Shown here: positions 26,382 through 35,905 of the stretch, one piece after another
Layout of the letters: each line of letters starts with the position of its first letter
Numbering within the stretch: the first letter of the stretch is position 1
Assembly (NCBI RefSeq): GCF_008369405.1
Contig: NZ_VSJJ01000007.1
Span: forward strand, 62,001-126,000
Length of the DNA stretch: 64,000 nt
Origin: Streptococcus cristatus
Lineage (GTDB): Bacteria; Bacillota; Bacilli; Lactobacillales; Streptococcaceae
Direction of reading: 5' to 3'
Translations under genes and position numbers: made by a program
Notes under the pieces: generated by a model
Database searches by the model: none
Told to the model about the DNA's origin: nothing
Seen by the model: only the letters and a program-made list of their open reading frames with translations

Positions 26382-26945
26382 ATGGTCCAGAAACGAAAAA
26401 CTAGTACTAAGGAAGACATCAAAGAAGCCTTGATTCAGCTACTATCAGAGGAAAGGTTTGATAATATCTCCATCAGCAAACTCTGCAAACGGGCAGGGAT
26501 TAATCGCGGCACCTTCTACCTCCACTACCAAGATAAATATCAGATGGTTGAAAGTCTAAAAAGCGACATCATTTCCCAACTTTATAGTTATAGTCTTTTT
26601 GAAGAAGAAGGCGAATATTCCAAACGGTTCATGATAGCCAAATTTCATATACTGCGTGCTAATGAACGTCTGATCAATGCCCTGACTAGAAGCCATTATA
26701 TTGACTTTCGCGGAGCTATTCGGGAATTCATAACCAGTATCATTCTGAGCGACAAGCAAAAAGCTGCTACCCAGCGTTTTTTAGAGGAGAACTTTCATAT
26801 CCCTCAGAAATACGCCTTGGAAATCTTCCTATCCAGTGTTGAGGGGATTATTTCTCTTTGGATAGCCGGCGGAGCTCAGGAAGAGCCTGAAGAAATTACT
26901 CAAATGATCCTAGCTACCTACAATTATGATTATTGGAAATCATGA
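26382..26945 (+). CDS. TetR/AcrR family transcriptional regulator
   Basis: 187 aa. The N-terminal helix-turn-helix includes FDNISISKLCKRAGINRGTFYLHYQDK (~27-53), a standard TetR core; the C-terminal ligand domain (~70-187) resembles the TetR_C group found beside streptococcal ABC exporters. ATG follows AAGGAAGA. Divergent from the ABC genes, sharing the operator region, so it most likely represses them and itself until a ligand binds. Confidence 0.92.
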   Translation: MVQKRKTSTKEDIKEALIQLLSEERFDNISISKLCKRAGINRGTFYLHYQDKYQMVESLKSDIISQLYSYSLFEEEGEYSKRFMIAKFHILRANERLINALTRSHYIDFRGAIREFITSIILSDKQKAATQRFLEENFHIPQKYALEIFLSSVEGIISLWIAGGAQEEPEEITQMILATYNYDYWKS

Positions 26946-26975
26946 CCAGCACTCCATTTTTATAGATGAAAACTC

Positions 26976-27006
26976 AAAAAGGCGCAGATTCATCTGTGCC
27001 TTTTCT
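26976..27006. terminator. Bidirectional terminator between tetR and the U32 gene
   Basis: AAAAAGGCGCAGA-ttca-TCTGTGCCTTTTC; A/T runs on both sides serve both converging genes. Confidence 0.8.
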
Positions 27007-27075
27007 TAAAACGTTTCTGGTGAGCAAATAGTTTTTTGGTGATGCCCACTTAGATAAAGGCAGCAAAATCCTGTC

Positions 27076-28005
27076 CTATTTCACCATATCTGGATCGTAA
27101 TCATAAAATCCTGTATCGAGGAAACGATTCTTCGGATGCAATTTGTGAAGTAGCTCATCTAGCAAGAAAGCTTGGTCATGGCTAAATTCACCTTTTTCAA
27201 TCAGATCTCTTGCCTGAACAAAGAGCTTAGCAATCTCAACAAAATTCTGACCAGGAGTATAGAGACCTTCCAATTTCCAATGAGTAAAGCCGTGGTCAAC
27301 CAATTCTGTCAACTTGGTCATCAAGTCCAAGTCATTATTGGCAAAAATATGAGTCCCATGCTTGTCCTCAAAGATCGAATAATGGCTCTGAGGATCGCTC
27401 GGTTCCGCAAGAAAGAGATCCCTCTCTCTTGATTTTTCATCATCAATGTGTGTAAAGTTATAATAATTTTGCAAAAGTGGACGTTTAGAGTGGTGGATAA
27501 CGCTCGCACCATAAACTAGGACTTCCGCTGGAATTTCAAGGATTTCTGGCATTTTAAAGAGTTCTGCCGATGGAATTTCCCGCGCCAAAACAGCTTCCGA
27601 CACCCCAGCATTCTTGCCCCAAAAATTAATCTGACGGCTGCTAGTAACCATGGTTGAAGCATCATAAATCGTTTTCAACTTATAGCCATCCCGCTGCAAG
27701 ACGTAGAATACACCTGCATCCCCAACGGTGATATAGTCTACCTCAATCTCCTGAAGAAAATCCAAATAAGGCTTGATCTGGTCCATCATATCCTGATGCA
27801 TCAAAGCATTGACGGCAACGGTCATTTCTTTTCCTGCCTGATGAACCATCCGAGATATACGATTTAATTCGTCGTAAGTGAAGTTATGCGGTAAACGAAG
27901 GCCGTATTTTTCCTCTCCGACATAAATACGATCTACTCCTGCTTCCAATAAGGCTTGAACTTGTTCTATACTTTCAGCTGTTACTGTAATAATTATCTTT
28001 TTCAT
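27076..28005 (-). CDS. Peptidase U32 family protein, YrrN/TrhP1-like
   Basis: 309 aa, the length of B. subtilis YrrN (TrhP1). U32 family members of this type make 5-hydroxyuridine at position 34 of tRNA rather than cleaving protein. It has a TIM-barrel-like start IIITVTAESIEQVQALLEAGVDRIYVG, VNALMHQDMMD, ITVGDAGV and the late KLEGLYTPGQNFVEI. In many Firmicutes two U32 genes (short and long) are adjacent; here only the short one is seen and its neighbours are unrelated, so the long partner must lie elsewhere. The substrate assignment follows the family. Confidence 0.82.
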   Translation of the reverse strand: MKKIIITVTAESIEQVQALLEAGVDRIYVGEEKYGLRLPHNFTYDELNRISRMVHQAGKEMTVAVNALMHQDMMDQIKPYLDFLQEIEVDYITVGDAGVFYVLQRDGYKLKTIYDASTMVTSSRQINFWGKNAGVSEAVLAREIPSAELFKMPEILEIPAEVLVYGASVIHHSKRPLLQNYYNFTHIDDEKSRERDLFLAEPSDPQSHYSIFEDKHGTHIFANNDLDLMTKLTELVDHGFTHWKLEGLYTPGQNFVEIAKLFVQARDLIEKGEFSHDQAFLLDELLHKLHPKNRFLDTGFYDYDPDMVK

Positions 28006-28063
28006 ATCATTATTATACCAAAAAAATAGGATTTATGATTTCTTAATTCGATTTTATTCGTTT

Positions 28064-28080
28064 TGTAACTATCTTGTAAT
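28064..28080 (+). promoter_or_regulatory. WalR/VicR box upstream of the DUF3270 gene
   Basis: TGTAAC-N5-TGTAAT matches the WalR/VicR consensus TGTWAH-N5-TGTWAH exactly. It lies 55 bases before the ATG and ~23 bases upstream of a TAGAAT -10 candidate (28103-28108), a position suited to activation. Confidence 0.65.
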
Positions 28081-28134
28081 ATATCTAATCATAGAAACAT
28101 GATAGAATGATAAGGTATTACTAGGAGAGAGACA

Positions 28135-28422
28135 ATGGCTGTAAGAGATTTTAAACAGTTTGAATCAGTGCCACTGCATGATTCGACAGAACAAACTAAG
28201 GAAATATCCTATCAAGAATACCTGCCCCAAGCAGAATCAGCATCACAATTACGTGAGCTATTTTTCTTTATAAATATCGCTTTATTCTGTATTTTGACAG
28301 TCTTTTTTAGCTTTATGTTTTTGTCTGCAAAAATGAGCACCTTTCTATCTTTCTCACTTGCTATTGTCCTAAGTCTTATGATTATTCAAGGGTATCGCAC
28401 TGTTCGGAGAAAAAGACATTGA
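28135..28422 (+). CDS. DUF3270 family membrane protein (95 aa)
   Basis: Small streptococcal protein of unknown function. A polar N-terminal half (~1-40, with ESVPLHDSTEQ) is followed by two TM segments (~43-63 and ~70-87) and a basic tail RTVRRKRH, so both ends are probably cytoplasmic. ATG follows TAGGAGAG. A consensus VicR box upstream suggests it belongs to the cell-envelope regulon of the VicRK system encoded in this same window. Confidence 0.85.
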   Translation: MAVRDFKQFESVPLHDSTEQTKEISYQEYLPQAESASQLRELFFFINIALFCILTVFFSFMFLSAKMSTFLSFSLAIVLSLMIIQGYRTVRRKRH

Positions 28423-28440
28423 TTTTCTACGAATTAAATC

Positions 28441-28467
28441 AAACGAGATCAAAAGATCTCGTTTTTC
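28441..28467. terminator. Bidirectional terminator after the DUF3270 gene
   Basis: AACGAGATC-aaaa-GATCTCGTT, a perfect 9-bp stem with T-run on the plus strand; it also precedes the end of the converging lipoprotein gene. Confidence 0.85.
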
Positions 28468-28473
28468 TTTTCT

Positions 28474-29316
28474 TTACCAAGCGTAATTTGGCTCCTGACA
28501 AGCACACATAGCTGCCAACAATTCTTCTGGAGTTACCTTTTTCAGCCCTCCATAGACTGGATCCTGAACGGTGTAGGACGGATCAATGTAATAAACTGCA
28601 AGGACATCACTGCCGTCTGCTGATAATTCATAGCCCGTACCCACAACATTGTGTTCACCCTTGTGACCTGGGTAGATGGAGGCATTATCAATCGTATAGT
28701 AGAGCGGATAGCCATCATCAATATTCTTGCGCAGGCGCTCCTTAAAGAGCCGCATATCTTCAGAATTCGAGCCGCTACTAGTCACTGTAGCAAGATGATA
28801 GCCCGCTTGGCCTGCCGGCACTTCCGCATAACCAAATAAATATTGATTTAAGACACGGATTGCATTGACATTATGGGTACCGAAAGTCTCATCGGTCCCC
28901 ATCGCTCGTGCCAATTCTTCCTGACTAGCCTGAACGCCCCTGTAAGCTAGAATCATACTGACAGAGGTCGGTGCGCAAGTATTCCAAGCTCGCTGGATCT
29001 GCTTGGGAACTTCCAGCCGTTTTCTGATTGGAGCAGGCGCTTCTTTGCTAGAAGGCTGTGTCTCCTCTTCTCTGACCTTTTCAGTTGTCTGACTGGAGCT
29101 TTCTGACTCCGCCGAAGCAGAACTCTGACTAGGGCTGGATTTATTTGCACTAGATTGACTACTGCTAGCTGTTTTCGAGCGGGCTTGACTCGTGCTCGAA
29201 GCCTTAGAAAAAGAGTCAGAGCTTCCAGACTTAGGGGACTCTGAAGCTTTCTGTCGAGAACAAGCCAGTAAGCAGCAGCCCAGACCTAGCAAGGCAAATA
29301 CTTTTAAATGTTTCAT
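28474..29316 (-). CDS. C39-like peptidase-domain lipoprotein
   Basis: About 280 aa. Start MKHLKVFALLGLG at 29316 follows AAAAGGGGGTG. Lipobox LLAC places the mature Cys at residue ~19; then a ~100-residue Ser/Thr/Lys/Glu-rich linker and a papain-like C39_2 domain. The domain carries WNTCAPTSVSMILAY (catalytic Cys) and GEHNVVGTGYE (His) followed by YYIDPSY (Asp). Surface-anchored cysteine peptidase of unknown substrate. The promoter (TTGACA-17-TATCAT) is overlapped by a cre site, so CcpA control by carbon source is likely. Confidence 0.85.
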   Translation of the reverse strand: MKHLKVFALLGLGCCLLACSRQKASESPKSGSSDSFSKASSTSQARSKTASSSQSSANKSSPSQSSASAESESSSQTTEKVREEETQPSSKEAPAPIRKRLEVPKQIQRAWNTCAPTSVSMILAYRGVQASQEELARAMGTDETFGTHNVNAIRVLNQYLFGYAEVPAGQAGYHLATVTSSGSNSEDMRLFKERLRKNIDDGYPLYYTIDNASIYPGHKGEHNVVGTGYELSADGSDVLAVYYIDPSYTVQDPVYGGLKKVTPEELLAAMCACQEPNYAW

Positions 29317-29338
29317 ACCAACACCCCCTTTTACATAT

Positions 29339-29367
29339 ATGATAGCGCTTTCACCGTAAAATGTCAA
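29339..29367 (-). promoter_or_regulatory. Promoter with overlapping cre (CcpA) site
   Basis: Minus-strand TTGACA (29362-29367), 17-base spacer, TATCAT (29339-29344). TGAAAGCGCTATCA (29340-29353, minus strand) fits the cre consensus TGNAANCGNNNNCA and covers the -10 and spacer, a repressing position. Confidence 0.75.
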
Positions 29368-29460
29368 GACGCTGAGGATAGAACTAGAGAGTAATAAGTA
29401 TCACTTCCTAGCTCCACACGACTACTCATCAGATACTGCAGGAAATGTCTACTTCGAATA

Positions 29461-29493
29461 AAAACGAGGCTAGAACTCTTTTGTCCCAGCCTC
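29461..29493 (-). terminator. Repeat-type hairpin acting as terminator of hprK-lgt-DUF948-ytxH
   Basis: On the minus strand GAGGCTGGGAC-aaaa-GAGTTCTAGCCTC followed by GTTTTTATT. Sequence is a close relative of hairpin 1 of the repeat at 11261, which also ends a minus-strand operon. Confidence 0.75.
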
Positions 29494-29516
29494 AGACTTG
29501 TGTATTTAGTTTGAAC

Positions 29517-29948
29517 TTACTTATCTTCTAAATCAATGATGATTTCTTCTGAAGGGGCTTTTTCTCCTTCTTCCACCACGATATCAGAAATTTCTTCTTC
29601 AAGAATTTCCTCTTCTTTTTCAAACTTTTCTTTGATTTCTTGGAATTTATCCTGCGAATAGTCTACTACTGACTTGGTTGTATCCTTGACAGACTCCAAT
29701 ACTGTTTCAGCTGTAATTTCGCCATTTTCAACCTTTTCCTTGGTTTGGTTGATGGCCTTGACAGCCTGATCTGAAAAATCCTTTACTGATTGGACAACTG
29801 CTTCGTGAGTCTTATCTGGATCTTCACGATAGTCTACAACAAAGTCTTGAACTTTTTCAGTAATTTCTTTACCTTTTTTGCTAGTTAGAAAGTACGCTGC
29901 AGCTGCACCAGACACAGCACCTAATAAAAGTGATGAAATTTTTCCCAT
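29517..29948 (-). CDS. YtxH domain-containing protein (143 aa)
   Basis: N-terminal hydrophobic segment LLLGAVSGAAAAYFLTSKKGKEI is the YtxH/GvpP-like signature; the rest is a charged helical tail (K/E/D/V) with a very acidic C-terminus (EEEILEEEIS). Membrane-anchored, probably stress-related by family. Last gene of the hprK-lgt operon, 15 bases after the DUF948 gene. Confidence 0.85.
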   Translation of the reverse strand: MGKISSLLLGAVSGAAAAYFLTSKKGKEITEKVQDFVVDYREDPDKTHEAVVQSVKDFSDQAVKAINQTKEKVENGEITAETVLESVKDTTKSVVDYSQDKFQEIKEKFEKEEEILEEEISDIVVEEGEKAPSEEIIIDLEDK

Positions 29949-29963
29949 AATAAACCTACTTTC

Positions 29964-30359
29964 TTATTTTTTAAATAATTTGCCAACAAAACGAAGGGCC
30001 GTTAGACCTGCTGTTGTTTTGGCTGTCGTGCTTCCTGCTGCGACTGCCTTTTTTCCTAAAACACGCGCCTGATCATTTAAATCAGAGACTGATTCGGATA
30101 GGTCTGCCACCGCATTGAAAAGCGGATCAATCGTTGCTACTTTGTGGTTGATATCATCTGTCAACACATTGACTTTGGCAATCAAATCATTGGTTTGATG
30201 CAGGGTAACATTGACATCAGAAGTCAACACTTTGATCGTATTTTCTGTCTCATCCAGCATTTTTGCAGCCTTATCACCGAGAGTTTTGACGGTGATGGTC
30301 ATATAGATTAGAAAAACAACCAAAGCGACAGCAACTAAAGTATAAGCAATTTCAAGCAT
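29964..30359 (-). CDS. DUF948 domain-containing protein (131 aa)
   Basis: One N-terminal TM (~5-24, IAYTLVAVALVVFLIYMTI) followed by an amphipathic coiled-coil-like stretch with repeated LT/DV/NDL units, typical of DUF948 (chemotaxis-sensor-like fold without signalling domain). Function unknown. It lies between lgt and ytxH, a conserved order in streptococci. Confidence 0.85.
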   Translation of the reverse strand: MLEIAYTLVAVALVVFLIYMTITVKTLGDKAAKMLDETENTIKVLTSDVNVTLHQTNDLIAKVNVLTDDINHKVATIDPLFNAVADLSESVSDLNDQARVLGKKAVAAGSTTAKTTAGLTALRFVGKLFKK

Positions 30360-30371
30360 AGTATTCTCCTC

Positions 30372-31151
30372 TCACTCTTGATAATAGGGGGCTTGTTTTT
30401 TTCTTTGGTAAATCATAATGCCGATGCCTAGTAAAATCAGAGCTGCAGACAGCCACTGAGATACACGCACACCCAAGAACATGAGACTATCAGTCCGCAT
30501 ACCCTCGATAATCATTCGGCCAAATCCGTACCAAATCAGGTAAAAGGCTGCCAATTCTCCCTGACGGAAGAATTTAGGCCGGCGTCGTAAAATCATCAGT
30601 AGGGCAAAGCCAAGTAAATTCCAAAGGGATTCGTATAAGAAGGTTGGCTGGCGATAAGCGCCATCTATGTACATATTGTTGCGGATAAAGGACGGCAGAT
30701 AATTAAGATTTTTGACCACTGCTCCATAGGCTTCTTGGTTAAAGAAATTACCCCAACGACCGATACTCTGGGCAATCAAGACGCTAGGCGCTGCAATATC
30801 CAAGAAATCAACAGGATTGATTAGCCTTCTCTGTGAAAAGAAATAGAGGACAAGCGCACCGGTAATCAAACCACCATAAATAGCTAAACCACCATTCCAA
30901 ATCTGAAAAATCTCAATCAGAGAATGCTTGCCATAATAAGACCATTCAAAAATCACATAGTAGAGTCGCGCTCCAAGGATAGCCAAGGGAAAGGCAATCA
31001 GAATGAAATCAAGAATATCATCTGGAATCATCTTTTTGCGTGGCGCTTCCTTCATGGCCAAGTAAACGGCTAAAATCAAGCCAGTAACAATGCAGATTGC
31101 ATACCAACGAATACTAAAGGGGCCGACTGTAAAAGCTACTGGATCAAGCAT
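30372..31151 (-). CDS. lgt: Prolipoprotein diacylglyceryl transferase
   Basis: First enzyme of lipoprotein maturation: moves diacylglyceryl from phosphatidylglycerol to the lipobox Cys, in the membrane. 259 aa, seven TM helices. Signature [15 protein letters not shown] (~129-143) includes the key Arg and Asn; the family His/Tyr and the late [19 protein letters not shown] are present. Overlaps hprK by 8 bases. It would process the several lipoproteins coded in this window. Confidence 0.96.
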   Translation of the reverse strand: MLDPVAFTVGPFSIRWYAICIVTGLILAVYLAMKEAPRKKMIPDDILDFILIAFPLAILGARLYYVIFEWSYYGKHSLIEIFQIWNGGLAIYGGLITGALVLYFFSQRRLINPVDFLDIAAPSVLIAQSIGRWGNFFNQEAYGAVVKNLNYLPSFIRNNMYIDGAYRQPTFLYESLWNLLGFALLMILRRRPKFFRQGELAAFYLIWYGFGRMIIEGMRTDSLMFLGVRVSQWLSAALILLGIGIMIYQRKKQAPYYQE

Positions 31152-32079
31152 CTTTCACCTCATTCTGACTAATCAGATTAGTCAGTCGTTCTTCAAAAAT
31201 CTTAGTGGCATCAAAGCCCATTTCCTTAGCCCGATAGTTCATGGCTGCGGCTTCAATCACTACAGAGATGTTGCGTCCTGTCTTAACTGGGATGCGAATC
31301 CGAGGAATTCTGACGCCAGAAACTTCCAGTTCTTCTGCATTATTACCCAGACGGTCAAAGGTCTTATTAGTATCATAATTTTCCAGATAGACGGCAATCT
31401 GTACCTGTGAAGAATCCTTAACCGCACTAGCTCCGTAAAGGCTCATCACATCGATAATGCCGACACCGCGAATTTCTAAGAGATGGCGAAGAATCTCAGC
31501 AGGCTCTCCCCAGAGGGTCATTTCATCCTTGGCAAAGATATCAACCCGGTCATCCGCCACCAAACGATGGCCACGCTTGACTAACTCAAGGCCAGTTTCA
31601 CTTTTACCGATACCACTGTCCCCTTGAATCAGCACTCCCATCCCGTAGATGTCCATCAATACGCCATGAACACTAGTTCTGACCGCCAAACGTGAATCAA
31701 GGAAACTAGAAATTTCCCCTGATAGACGGCTGGTTGATGTGCGGCTGGTGAGAATCGCGATTTGCTTTTCTTCAGCTGCTCGCCGCATTTCTTCAGGAAT
31801 CTCCAAATTGCGCGCCACAATGACAACTGGCGTTTCTGGCTGAAACATTTTCAGAAGGACCTGATGACGGTTGTGGGACGTCATCTTCATCAGATAAGAC
31901 CACTCCTTCATCCCAATCAGCTGAATCCGTTCTGGCGTATAGTAGTCAAAATAACCGGTCATTTCAAGGCCCGGCCGCGAAATATCCGATGTCGAAATCT
32001 CCTTTTCTAAGAGGTCATCACTGCCGTAAACGATGCGTAAACGGACTTTTTCAATCAAATCTTTGACCTTTACAGACAT
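31144..32079 (-). CDS. hprK: HPr kinase/phosphorylase
   Basis: Phosphorylates or dephosphorylates Ser46 of HPr, thereby setting CcpA activity. 311 aa. P-loop [19 protein letters not shown] (~153-171), [13 protein letters not shown] (signature), and C-terminal [14 protein letters not shown] are intact. First gene of hprK-lgt-DUF948-ytxH; ATG follows GAAGGGAG, and TGCTATAAT at 32110-32118 is its probable promoter. Confidence 0.97.
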   Translation of the reverse strand: MSVKVKDLIEKVRLRIVYGSDDLLEKEISTSDISRPGLEMTGYFDYYTPERIQLIGMKEWSYLMKMTSHNRHQVLLKMFQPETPVVIVARNLEIPEEMRRAAEEKQIAILTSRTSTSRLSGEISSFLDSRLAVRTSVHGVLMDIYGMGVLIQGDSGIGKSETGLELVKRGHRLVADDRVDIFAKDEMTLWGEPAEILRHLLEIRGVGIIDVMSLYGASAVKDSSQVQIAVYLENYDTNKTFDRLGNNAEELEVSGVRIPRIRIPVKTGRNISVVIEAAAMNYRAKEMGFDATKIFEERLTNLISQNEVKDA

Positions 32080-32109
32080 TCCCTGCTCCCTTCAAATTTA
32101 TCTTTCTCT

Positions 32110-32115
32110 ATTATA
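32110..32115 (-). promoter_or_regulatory. Extended -10 promoter of hprK operon
   Basis: TGCTATAAT on the minus strand, ~30 bases before the hprK ATG; no clear -35. Confidence 0.5.
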
Positions 32116-32222
32116 GCAAATTTTTACCCTAAAAGAGTTTTTAAGATTGGAAATTAAGCAGGATTTTTCCCTAGATGCTTGTAAAAATATCTGCCAGCCA
32201 TCAAAAAGGCCAGTCAAAATAA

Positions 32223-32711
32223 CTAGCTAATCCATTTTTTAAGAACTCTTTTTTGATTTTGAAAGCAAGGATGGCTCTCGAGAAAGGCTGGTATCTCACT
32301 TAGAGGCAGCCAGAGATGAGCATCGGTTTCGCCTACCTGATAGCGAACTTGGCTCTTGTCCCCAGATACCACCGCTTCATAGAAGTCAAAGTGGCACTGG
32401 TCTTCGACAGAGCACACCTGCTCCAACAGTCTGATACTGTCGGGAATCAGGCCTGTTTCTTCTTCTAGTTCCCGCAGGGCGGCTGTCTGACTATCCTCTC
32501 CTGCCAATACACTCCCTCCCGCGCCAAACTCATAGTAGCCGGGATATAAAGGCTTGCTGGCAGAACGGCGCATAACTAGAATATCTCCATCTTCATGGCG
32601 AACCAAGACATTGACACAAAGATGAAACTGACCTTTAGGAACAGGCTCTCCTCTGACTAAAAGATAAGGCAGTATATTTCGATTGAAGTCATAAGCATTC
32701 CAAACTTCCAT
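32223..32711 (-). CDS. NUDIX hydrolase (162 aa)
   Basis: Start MEVWNAYDFNRN at 32711 follows AAAGGAG. The NUDIX box runs GGSVLAGEDSQTAALRELEEETGL, with the REXXEE metal residues present. The N-terminal part (WNAYDFNRN, LVRGEPVPKGQFHL) resembles Idi/YfcD-like NUDIX proteins. It cleaves some nucleoside-diphosphate-X compound; substrate not predictable. Monocistronic. Confidence 0.85.
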   Translation of the reverse strand: MEVWNAYDFNRNILPYLLVRGEPVPKGQFHLCVNVLVRHEDGDILVMRRSASKPLYPGYYEFGAGGSVLAGEDSQTAALRELEEETGLIPDSIRLLEQVCSVEDQCHFDFYEAVVSGDKSQVRYQVGETDAHLWLPLSEIPAFLESHPCFQNQKRVLKKWIS

Positions 32712-32748
32712 TGCAACTCCTTTGGGCAATATAGCCATTAAACCACAG

Positions 32749-32780
32749 AAAAGTCAGTCCACTAAATGAACTGACTTTTA
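32749..32780 (-). terminator. Terminator of the PspC-like gene
   Basis: AAAAGTCAGT pairs with ACTGACTTTT across an 11-base loop; TTTTCT on the minus strand. Confidence 0.75.
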
Positions 32781-32789
32781 AATCAACAT

Positions 32790-33062
32790 TTACCAAAACC
32801 AACCATCATTGTCGTTGATAGGTTCAGCTTCTTTTATCTTGCGAGGGCCGGTCCCGTACATTTCTTCTTCTAGATCTTCCTTATAGGGCATAACCATGGT
32901 CAGCAAGACATAAATCAAAATCCCCAAACCAAAATTCACAACTGTAAAGATGATAAACAGGAAACGCAGCAAGCCAAGATCAAAGTTAAATTTGTCGGCC
33001 AGTCCGGACAAGACTCCTGAAATCACTCGGTTTCTTCTCAATTTATAAAACTTAGTTTTCAT
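32790..33062 (-). CDS. PspC domain protein (90 aa)
   Basis: Start MKTKFYKLRRNRV at 33062 follows GAGGT; a TTG five codons earlier is less likely. RVISGVLSGLADKFNFD is the PspC signature, followed by a long TM (LRFLFIIFTVVNFGLGILIYVLL) and an acidic tail. Envelope-stress type membrane protein. A second PspC protein is at 59985. Confidence 0.88.
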   Translation of the reverse strand: MKTKFYKLRRNRVISGVLSGLADKFNFDLGLLRFLFIIFTVVNFGLGILIYVLLTMVMPYKEDLEEEMYGTGPRKIKEAEPINDNDGWFW

Positions 33063-33114
33063 GATGATTGACCTCAACTATCATTCTTTCTTTTATTTTA
33101 TCATAGCGAAAGGA

Positions 33115-33140
33115 CAAAAAAATCAGCCTGAAGGCTGATT
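33115..33140 (-). terminator. Terminator of tex-sprT
   Basis: AATCAGCCT-gaa-AGGCTGATT with T7 on the minus strand. Confidence 0.85.
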
Positions 33141-33165
33141 CTGCATATGTTAGTATTTAATTAGG

Positions 33166-33615
33166 TCAATCTCCGTTCAATTTCTCTTTTAGAAATGCCA
33201 ATCTGCCTCTACAGCGACCGCAACGGTATTTCTGAAGATTTACTCTACGTCTGCGACGGATAAGCACTCCGCAACTCAAGCATTCGTAGATGAGAAAGGC
33301 TTGCGAGTTGGACAATGAAGGAGCGTAACGCAGACCATCCACCTGCTTGAGTAATTCTTTAAAATCCCTATCTCCATGGCGGTAACCTCTACCCTGATAA
33401 TAGAGGTGATAGTGAACCAACTCATGGCGGACAATTTTTCGAAAGGTCTCCAGCCCAAAAGTTTCATAGATTTTTGGGTTAAAATCCAGATGGCCATCTT
33501 TGGGAAAGAAGCGTCCTCCAGTCGTACGAAGCCGATTATTCCAAAAAGCTTGGTGGTGGAATTCCCAGCCAAAATCTTCCAGCGAAACTTGCTTAACGTA
33601 GTTAGTTAGATTCAT
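33166..33615 (-). CDS. SprT-like metalloprotease (149 aa)
   Basis: Zinc peptidase signature [11 protein letters not shown] (~64-74) with the extra RHGDRDF ligand region. The C-terminal zinc-ribbon-like part has YECLSCG and RCGRCRG, four Cys. Relatives (SprT/Spartan) cleave DNA-protein crosslinks, but the bacterial role is not proven. Start overlaps the end of tex by 14 bases, a conserved pairing in streptococci. Confidence 0.9.
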   Translation of the reverse strand: MNLTNYVKQVSLEDFGWEFHHQAFWNNRLRTTGGRFFPKDGHLDFNPKIYETFGLETFRKIVRHELVHYHLYYQGRGYRHGDRDFKELLKQVDGLRYAPSLSNSQAFLIYECLSCGVLIRRRRRVNLQKYRCGRCRGRLAFLKEKLNGD

Positions 33616-35734
33616 TTGGCGCTATCAGAGAGAGGTTGACCTTCTCCCGCTCCACATCCAGCTTATCCACCCAAACAGTGACCAGATCACCGACTGACAG
33701 GACTTGACTTGGATGCTTAACAAAGTTTTTACTGATCTTAGAAATATGAATAAGACCGTCTTCGTGGATACCGATATCCACAAAGGCTCCGAAATCGACG
33801 ACATTGCGGACAACGCCTTCCAGTTTTTGACCAATACGTAGGTCCTTGATATCTAAGATATCCTGCCGTAGCACTGGCGCGTCAAAGGAATCTCGCAAAT
33901 CCCGACCAGGCTTAAGCAAATCAGCAATAATATCTTTGAGGGTTTCTTCTCCCAAGCCTAGCTCTGCAGCCAAACTAGCAGTCTGCACTGCTTTTAATTT
34001 GGCTTGGGCTACTTCATCCAAACTGCTGATTTCCAGACGCTTAAAGAGCTCATCCACTGCCTTATAAGACTCTGGATGAACGCCTGTATTGTCTAGCAAG
34101 TTATCACTTTCGGGAATACGCAGGAAGCCGGCTGCCTGTTCAAAAGCCTTTGCGCCCAGACGCGGCACTTTCTTGATGGCCTCACGAGACCGAATCAAGC
34201 CTTCCGTTTCTCTGTACTTGACAATATTTTCTGAGATAGTTTTATTAAGACCAGCTACGTGAGACAGAAGGGCCGGACTGGCGGTGTTGATATTGACCCC
34301 GACTTGGTTAACCACGGTATCCACGACAAAGTCCAGACTTTCAGACAGCTTTTTCTGGCTGACATCATGCTGGTACTGACCAACTCCGATGGACTTAGGA
34401 TCAATCTTAACCAGCTCTGCCAAAGGATCTTGCAAACGGCGAGCAATGGAAATAGCTGAGCGCTTTTCAACCGTCAAATCTGGAAACTCATGACGAGCCA
34501 GTTCACTAGCAGAGTAGACAGATGCTCCGCTCTCATTGACGATGACATAGCTGACATTTGGATGAGATTTCAACACTTCTGCTACAAAGGCTTCGCTTTC
34601 TCGGCTGGCCGTTCCGTTTCCGATGGCAATAATTTCCACGCCAAACTGCTCAATCAGATCTGATAACTCTTTCTTAGAAGCTTCAATCTGAGCTGGCTTT
34701 GCTGGCGCTACTGGATAGATAACATGAGTCGTCAGCATCTTGCCTGTCGCATCCACAACAGCCAGCTTAGCCCCTGTCCGAAAGGCTGGGTCAAAGCCCA
34801 GTACTACGCGACCTTTGAGAGGGGCGATCAGGAGGAGATGACGGAGATTCTCTGAGAAGAGCTGAATCGCTCCATCCTCAGCAGCCTCAGTCAGCTCGGT
34901 CCGAATACGGCGCTCCATGGCTGGAATGATTTTCTTTTTAACCGCTTGCTGAATAGCTTCAAGAATATAGGCATTTTTCACCTTGAAGCGTACTTCAAAG
35001 AAACGCAGAATTTTCTCAATATTGTGCTCAAAACCAACCTTGAGAATACCTAGCTTCTCACCACGGTTAAGAGCCAATGTCCGGTAGCCTTGCATGGTCG
35101 CTACTTTTTCAGAAAAATCATAATAAATCTGGAAGACCTGCTTTTCATCCAAATCACCATCTTTGAGACTAGATACGATAGAAGAATTGGTCTGAATCTC
35201 ATGGTAGGTCCAAGCCCGCAGCTTGGTATCTTCAGAAATCGCCTCAGTCAGAATATCCACAGCCCCAGCAAGAGCAGCCTCTGCTGTCGGAAAGGCTTCA
35301 CTGGTAAGTTTCCCAGCTTCTTCCTGCAGATTAGGCACATCCTGTAGGATTAAGCGAGCCAAAGGAAAGAGACCAGCTTCACGCGCAATAGTAGCCTTGG
35401 TACGACGCTTCTCCTTGTAAGGCAGATAAAGCTCTTCCACATCTGCCAGCTTTTCAGCAGCTTCAATCTCAGAGCGCAGAGCATCCGTTAGTTTTCCCTG
35501 CTCCTCAATCTTAGCTAAGACCGTCGCTTTACGCTCCGCCAAAGCAGTCATGCTCTTATCTAAGTCAATGATCGCCTTAATCTCGACCTCATCTAGATTT
35601 CCTGTCATTTCCTTACGGTAACGAGCAATAAAAGGAATTGTATTTCCTTCAGCAGTCAGATCTAGGACCTGTGATACTTGGCTTTCTTTAAGGCCCAATT
35701 TCTGGGCTATTTTTTCAATATTTAAATTTTCCAT
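33602..35734 (-). CDS. tex: Tex-family S1 RNA-binding transcription accessory protein
   Basis: 710 aa. Tex N-terminal helical domain ([20 protein letters not shown]), YqgF-like nuclease-fold core ([16 protein letters not shown]), two helix-hairpin-helix motifs ([17 protein letters not shown] and later [16 protein letters not shown]), and a C-terminal S1 domain ([28 protein letters not shown]). Binds nucleic acid, affects transcription and stress tolerance. First gene of tex-sprT. Confidence 0.96.
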   Translation of the reverse strand: MENLNIEKIAQKLGLKESQVSQVLDLTAEGNTIPFIARYRKEMTGNLDEVEIKAIIDLDKSMTALAERKATVLAKIEEQGKLTDALRSEIEAAEKLADVEELYLPYKEKRRTKATIAREAGLFPLARLILQDVPNLQEEAGKLTSEAFPTAEAALAGAVDILTEAISEDTKLRAWTYHEIQTNSSIVSSLKDGDLDEKQVFQIYYDFSEKVATMQGYRTLALNRGEKLGILKVGFEHNIEKILRFFEVRFKVKNAYILEAIQQAVKKKIIPAMERRIRTELTEAAEDGAIQLFSENLRHLLLIAPLKGRVVLGFDPAFRTGAKLAVVDATGKMLTTHVIYPVAPAKPAQIEASKKELSDLIEQFGVEIIAIGNGTASRESEAFVAEVLKSHPNVSYVIVNESGASVYSASELARHEFPDLTVEKRSAISIARRLQDPLAELVKIDPKSIGVGQYQHDVSQKKLSESLDFVVDTVVNQVGVNINTASPALLSHVAGLNKTISENIVKYRETEGLIRSREAIKKVPRLGAKAFEQAAGFLRIPESDNLLDNTGVHPESYKAVDELFKRLEISSLDEVAQAKLKAVQTASLAAELGLGEETLKDIIADLLKPGRDLRDSFDAPVLRQDILDIKDLRIGQKLEGVVRNVVDFGAFVDIGIHEDGLIHISKISKNFVKHPSQVLSVGDLVTVWVDKLDVEREKVNLSLIAPNESN

Positions 35735-35905
35735 AACGCTTCTATTATATCATAATATGAAGCTGAACAATCTATAAAGACTAGTTTAATCCATCTTTTT
35801 CTTTCTTGGATAAATCCGCTGTCTCAGCTCCATCGTGGCTGAAAATATCATTTTTTTTCTTTTGGTAGTATAATAGAATTATTATTTTAGAAATGAGGTA
35901 CTTTT

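Noticed and set aside
29456..29463. TTCGAATA, a match to the competence cin-box core (TNCGAATA)
   Set aside because: On the plus strand it is followed by a hairpin and genes running the other way; no gene could use it.
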